This document shows, one piece after another, positions 5,613 through 6,738 of a stretch of DNA of 6,738 nt. The stretch covers positions 1 to 6,738 of the forward strand of contig DTYX01001149.1 of NCBI GenBank assembly GCA_012961655.1. Direction: 5' to 3'. The position numbers and the translations under genes are program-made. The stretch is from Candidatus Poribacteria bacterium (GTDB lineage Bacteria > Poribacteria > WGA-4E > DTYX01). The first letter of the stretch is position 1. Every line of letters begins with the position of its first letter. The notes beneath the pieces were generated by a model. It was not told the DNA's origin. It saw nothing but the letters and a program-made list of their open reading frames with translations, and did no database searches.

Positions 5613-6738
5613 CTAAGGATGCGGACCGAATGCATATACGTAACCATCATCGGAACCGATAATAACCATGCCATTAGCAATGGCGGGTGAACTTGTTACC
5701 GCATCACCTATTTCGTAAGACCAGAGTTCTCCGCCATCAGAGAGCCTTACCACATATAATCGCCCATCATCCGAGCCTACAACCACCTTATCATCGCAGA
5801 TGACTGGCGAACTATCAACTTTGCCTCGCGTCTGAAAAGTCCAGAGCGCCTTTCCATTTTCGCGCTCAACGCAATGCAAACGCTTATCACGCGAACCGAA
5901 AATAACCCGGGTCTCACCGACAGCCGGCGAAGAGAAAAACGGAAAGTTTGTACTTTCGTAGCTCCATATAATCTCGCCCGCGGCTATATCGGCACAAAGG
6001 AACTGACCATCATAATTGCCAATGTAAGCGCGTTTGCCTGCCAATGCAGCGGAACCAGCGATGTAAGAGCCGGCTTCGATTGCGGTAATTTCTTTGCCAT
6101 CAGCAATGGAAACTACGTGAAGTAGTCCATCACAACCGCCGAAGACCGCCTTACCCTCTGCAATGGCGGGCGCGCCGTTGATGTAATTGCTCGTTTCGTA
6201 AGTCCAGACAGCTTTACCGGTTACAGAATCCACACAGTGCAATTTGTTGTCGTAACTTCCGACCAAAATCCAGGTACTGTCGACATCTGGAGAAGTGAAC
6301 CAATTTACGGCGCCAAGAATTTGCTCTCCTGTTTCGTATTTCCATCTGAGCTTGCCGCTTCCGGCATCGAGAGCATACAGAAATGAATCTGATGAACCGA
6401 TGAAAACTGAACCTTTTAAAATGCAGGGCGAAGATTCGATAGCGTCTTCAGTTTGAAAAGACCAGATTTCCTGGCCACTGGGCAAATCGAGTTTGTAGAC
6501 TTTGCCATTATCAGAACCGATATAAACACTTCCACCTTCTATGGCCGCCGAAGATTTGACCGACTCTCCCGTATTGAACTTCCAGTGTAGCTTCAAGGAA
6601 TCGGATAGCTTGCCAGACGCAACGCCCAAGAGCGCCGGACCACCTCGAAACATTGGCCAAACATCATCAAACTTAGAGGGAAGTGTGTCAACACTTTGAG
6701 AACTACGCATATTTTCGATGCTGGGTTTACGAGCGGCA
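5613..6738 (-). CDS. PQQ-like beta-propeller repeat protein, 5' end probably outside window
   Basis: This repeat protein probably forms an eight-bladed beta-propeller. From the internal ATG at 6708-6710 it has 365 residues, but the frame stays open for nine more codons to the window edge. That ATG lacks a clear Shine-Dalgarno and gives no signal peptide, so the true start is likely upstream. Eight repeats of about 40 residues begin near 43, 83, 123, 169, 208, 249, 290 and 330. Their pattern is W-x-[FY]-x-T, then SSPA, a strand ending in IGSDDG, then [LV]Y[AV] and a SGxxLW-type turn, as in PQQ_2/BamB-like proteins. Repeat 3 has an insertion (about 133-146). Repeat 5 lacks the leading tryptophan (ITAIEAG). 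WPMFRGGPALLGV (18-30) is the usual lead-in to such propellers. The family includes BamB-like scaffolds and quinoprotein dehydrogenases. I see no catalytic PQQ or calcium site, so a binding or scaffold role is more likely. It ends 98 bases before the antitoxin's ancestral ATG. Confidence 0.85.
   Translation of the reverse strand, partial: AARKPSIENMRSSQSVDTLPSKFDDVWPMFRGGPALLGVASGKLSDSLKLHWKFNTGESVKSSAAIEGGSVYIGSDNGKVYKLDLPSGQEIWSFQTEDAIESSPCILKGSVFIGSSDSFLYALDAGSGKLRWKYETGEQILGAVNWFTSPDVDSTWILVGSYDNKLHCVDSVTGKAVWTYETSNYINGAPAIAEGKAVFGGCDGLLHVVSIADGKEITAIEAGSYIAGSAALAGKRAYIGNYDGQFLCADIAAGEIIWSYESTNFPFFSSPAVGETRVIFGSRDKRLHCVERENGKALWTFQTRGKVDSSPVICDDKVVVGSDDGRLYVVRLSDGGELWSYEIGDAVTSSPAIANGMVIIGSDDGYVYAFGPHP

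Overview
This window is a run of five genes, all on the minus strand and so transcribed right to left. It appears to come from an uncultured bacterium of moderate GC content. I cannot name the organism. The very long two-FtsX-domain permease is of a type I associate with Planctomycetes and related deep-branching phyla, and the flavodiiron protein points to an anaerobic or microaerobic lifestyle. Both are hints only.

Layout in transcription order. At the right edge (5613-6738) is an eight-repeat PQQ-type beta-propeller protein whose frame is open to the window edge, so its start is probably outside. A roughly 100-base gap follows. It holds a near-consensus sigma70-type promoter (TTGACA, 17-base spacer, TGTAAT) whose -10 box sits inside a 23-base palindrome, a layout expected of an autoregulated operator. 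Next is a small Phd/YefM-type antitoxin gene (5203-5490/5514) that looks damaged at both ends. Its best start codon (ATG at 5514, good Shine-Dalgarno) runs into an in-frame TGA at codon 5, while family-like sequence continues past the stop. Its C-terminus reads like the first residues of a RelE/ParE toxin and then stops, and no toxin gene is present. Only 39 bases later come a LolD/MacB-type ABC ATPase (4453-5163) and a 1152-residue FtsX-type permease (998-4456), joined by an ATGA overlap with a perfect Shine-Dalgarno. After 92 bases, a flavodiiron protein (1-905) runs off the left edge.

The ATPase and permease should form one inner-membrane complex of the MacB/LolCDE class, which moves lipoproteins or other envelope substrates, or passes mechanical force to the periplasm, rather than importing solutes. 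The promoter and operator upstream of the decayed toxin-antitoxin pair may now drive the ABC genes. The flavodiiron protein (O2 or NO reduction) has no obvious functional link to the transporter. No RNA gene, insertion sequence, CRISPR array or complete new system is visible. The most unusual part is the broken toxin-antitoxin module between 5203 and 5593. No gene-free stretch exceeds about 120 bases.
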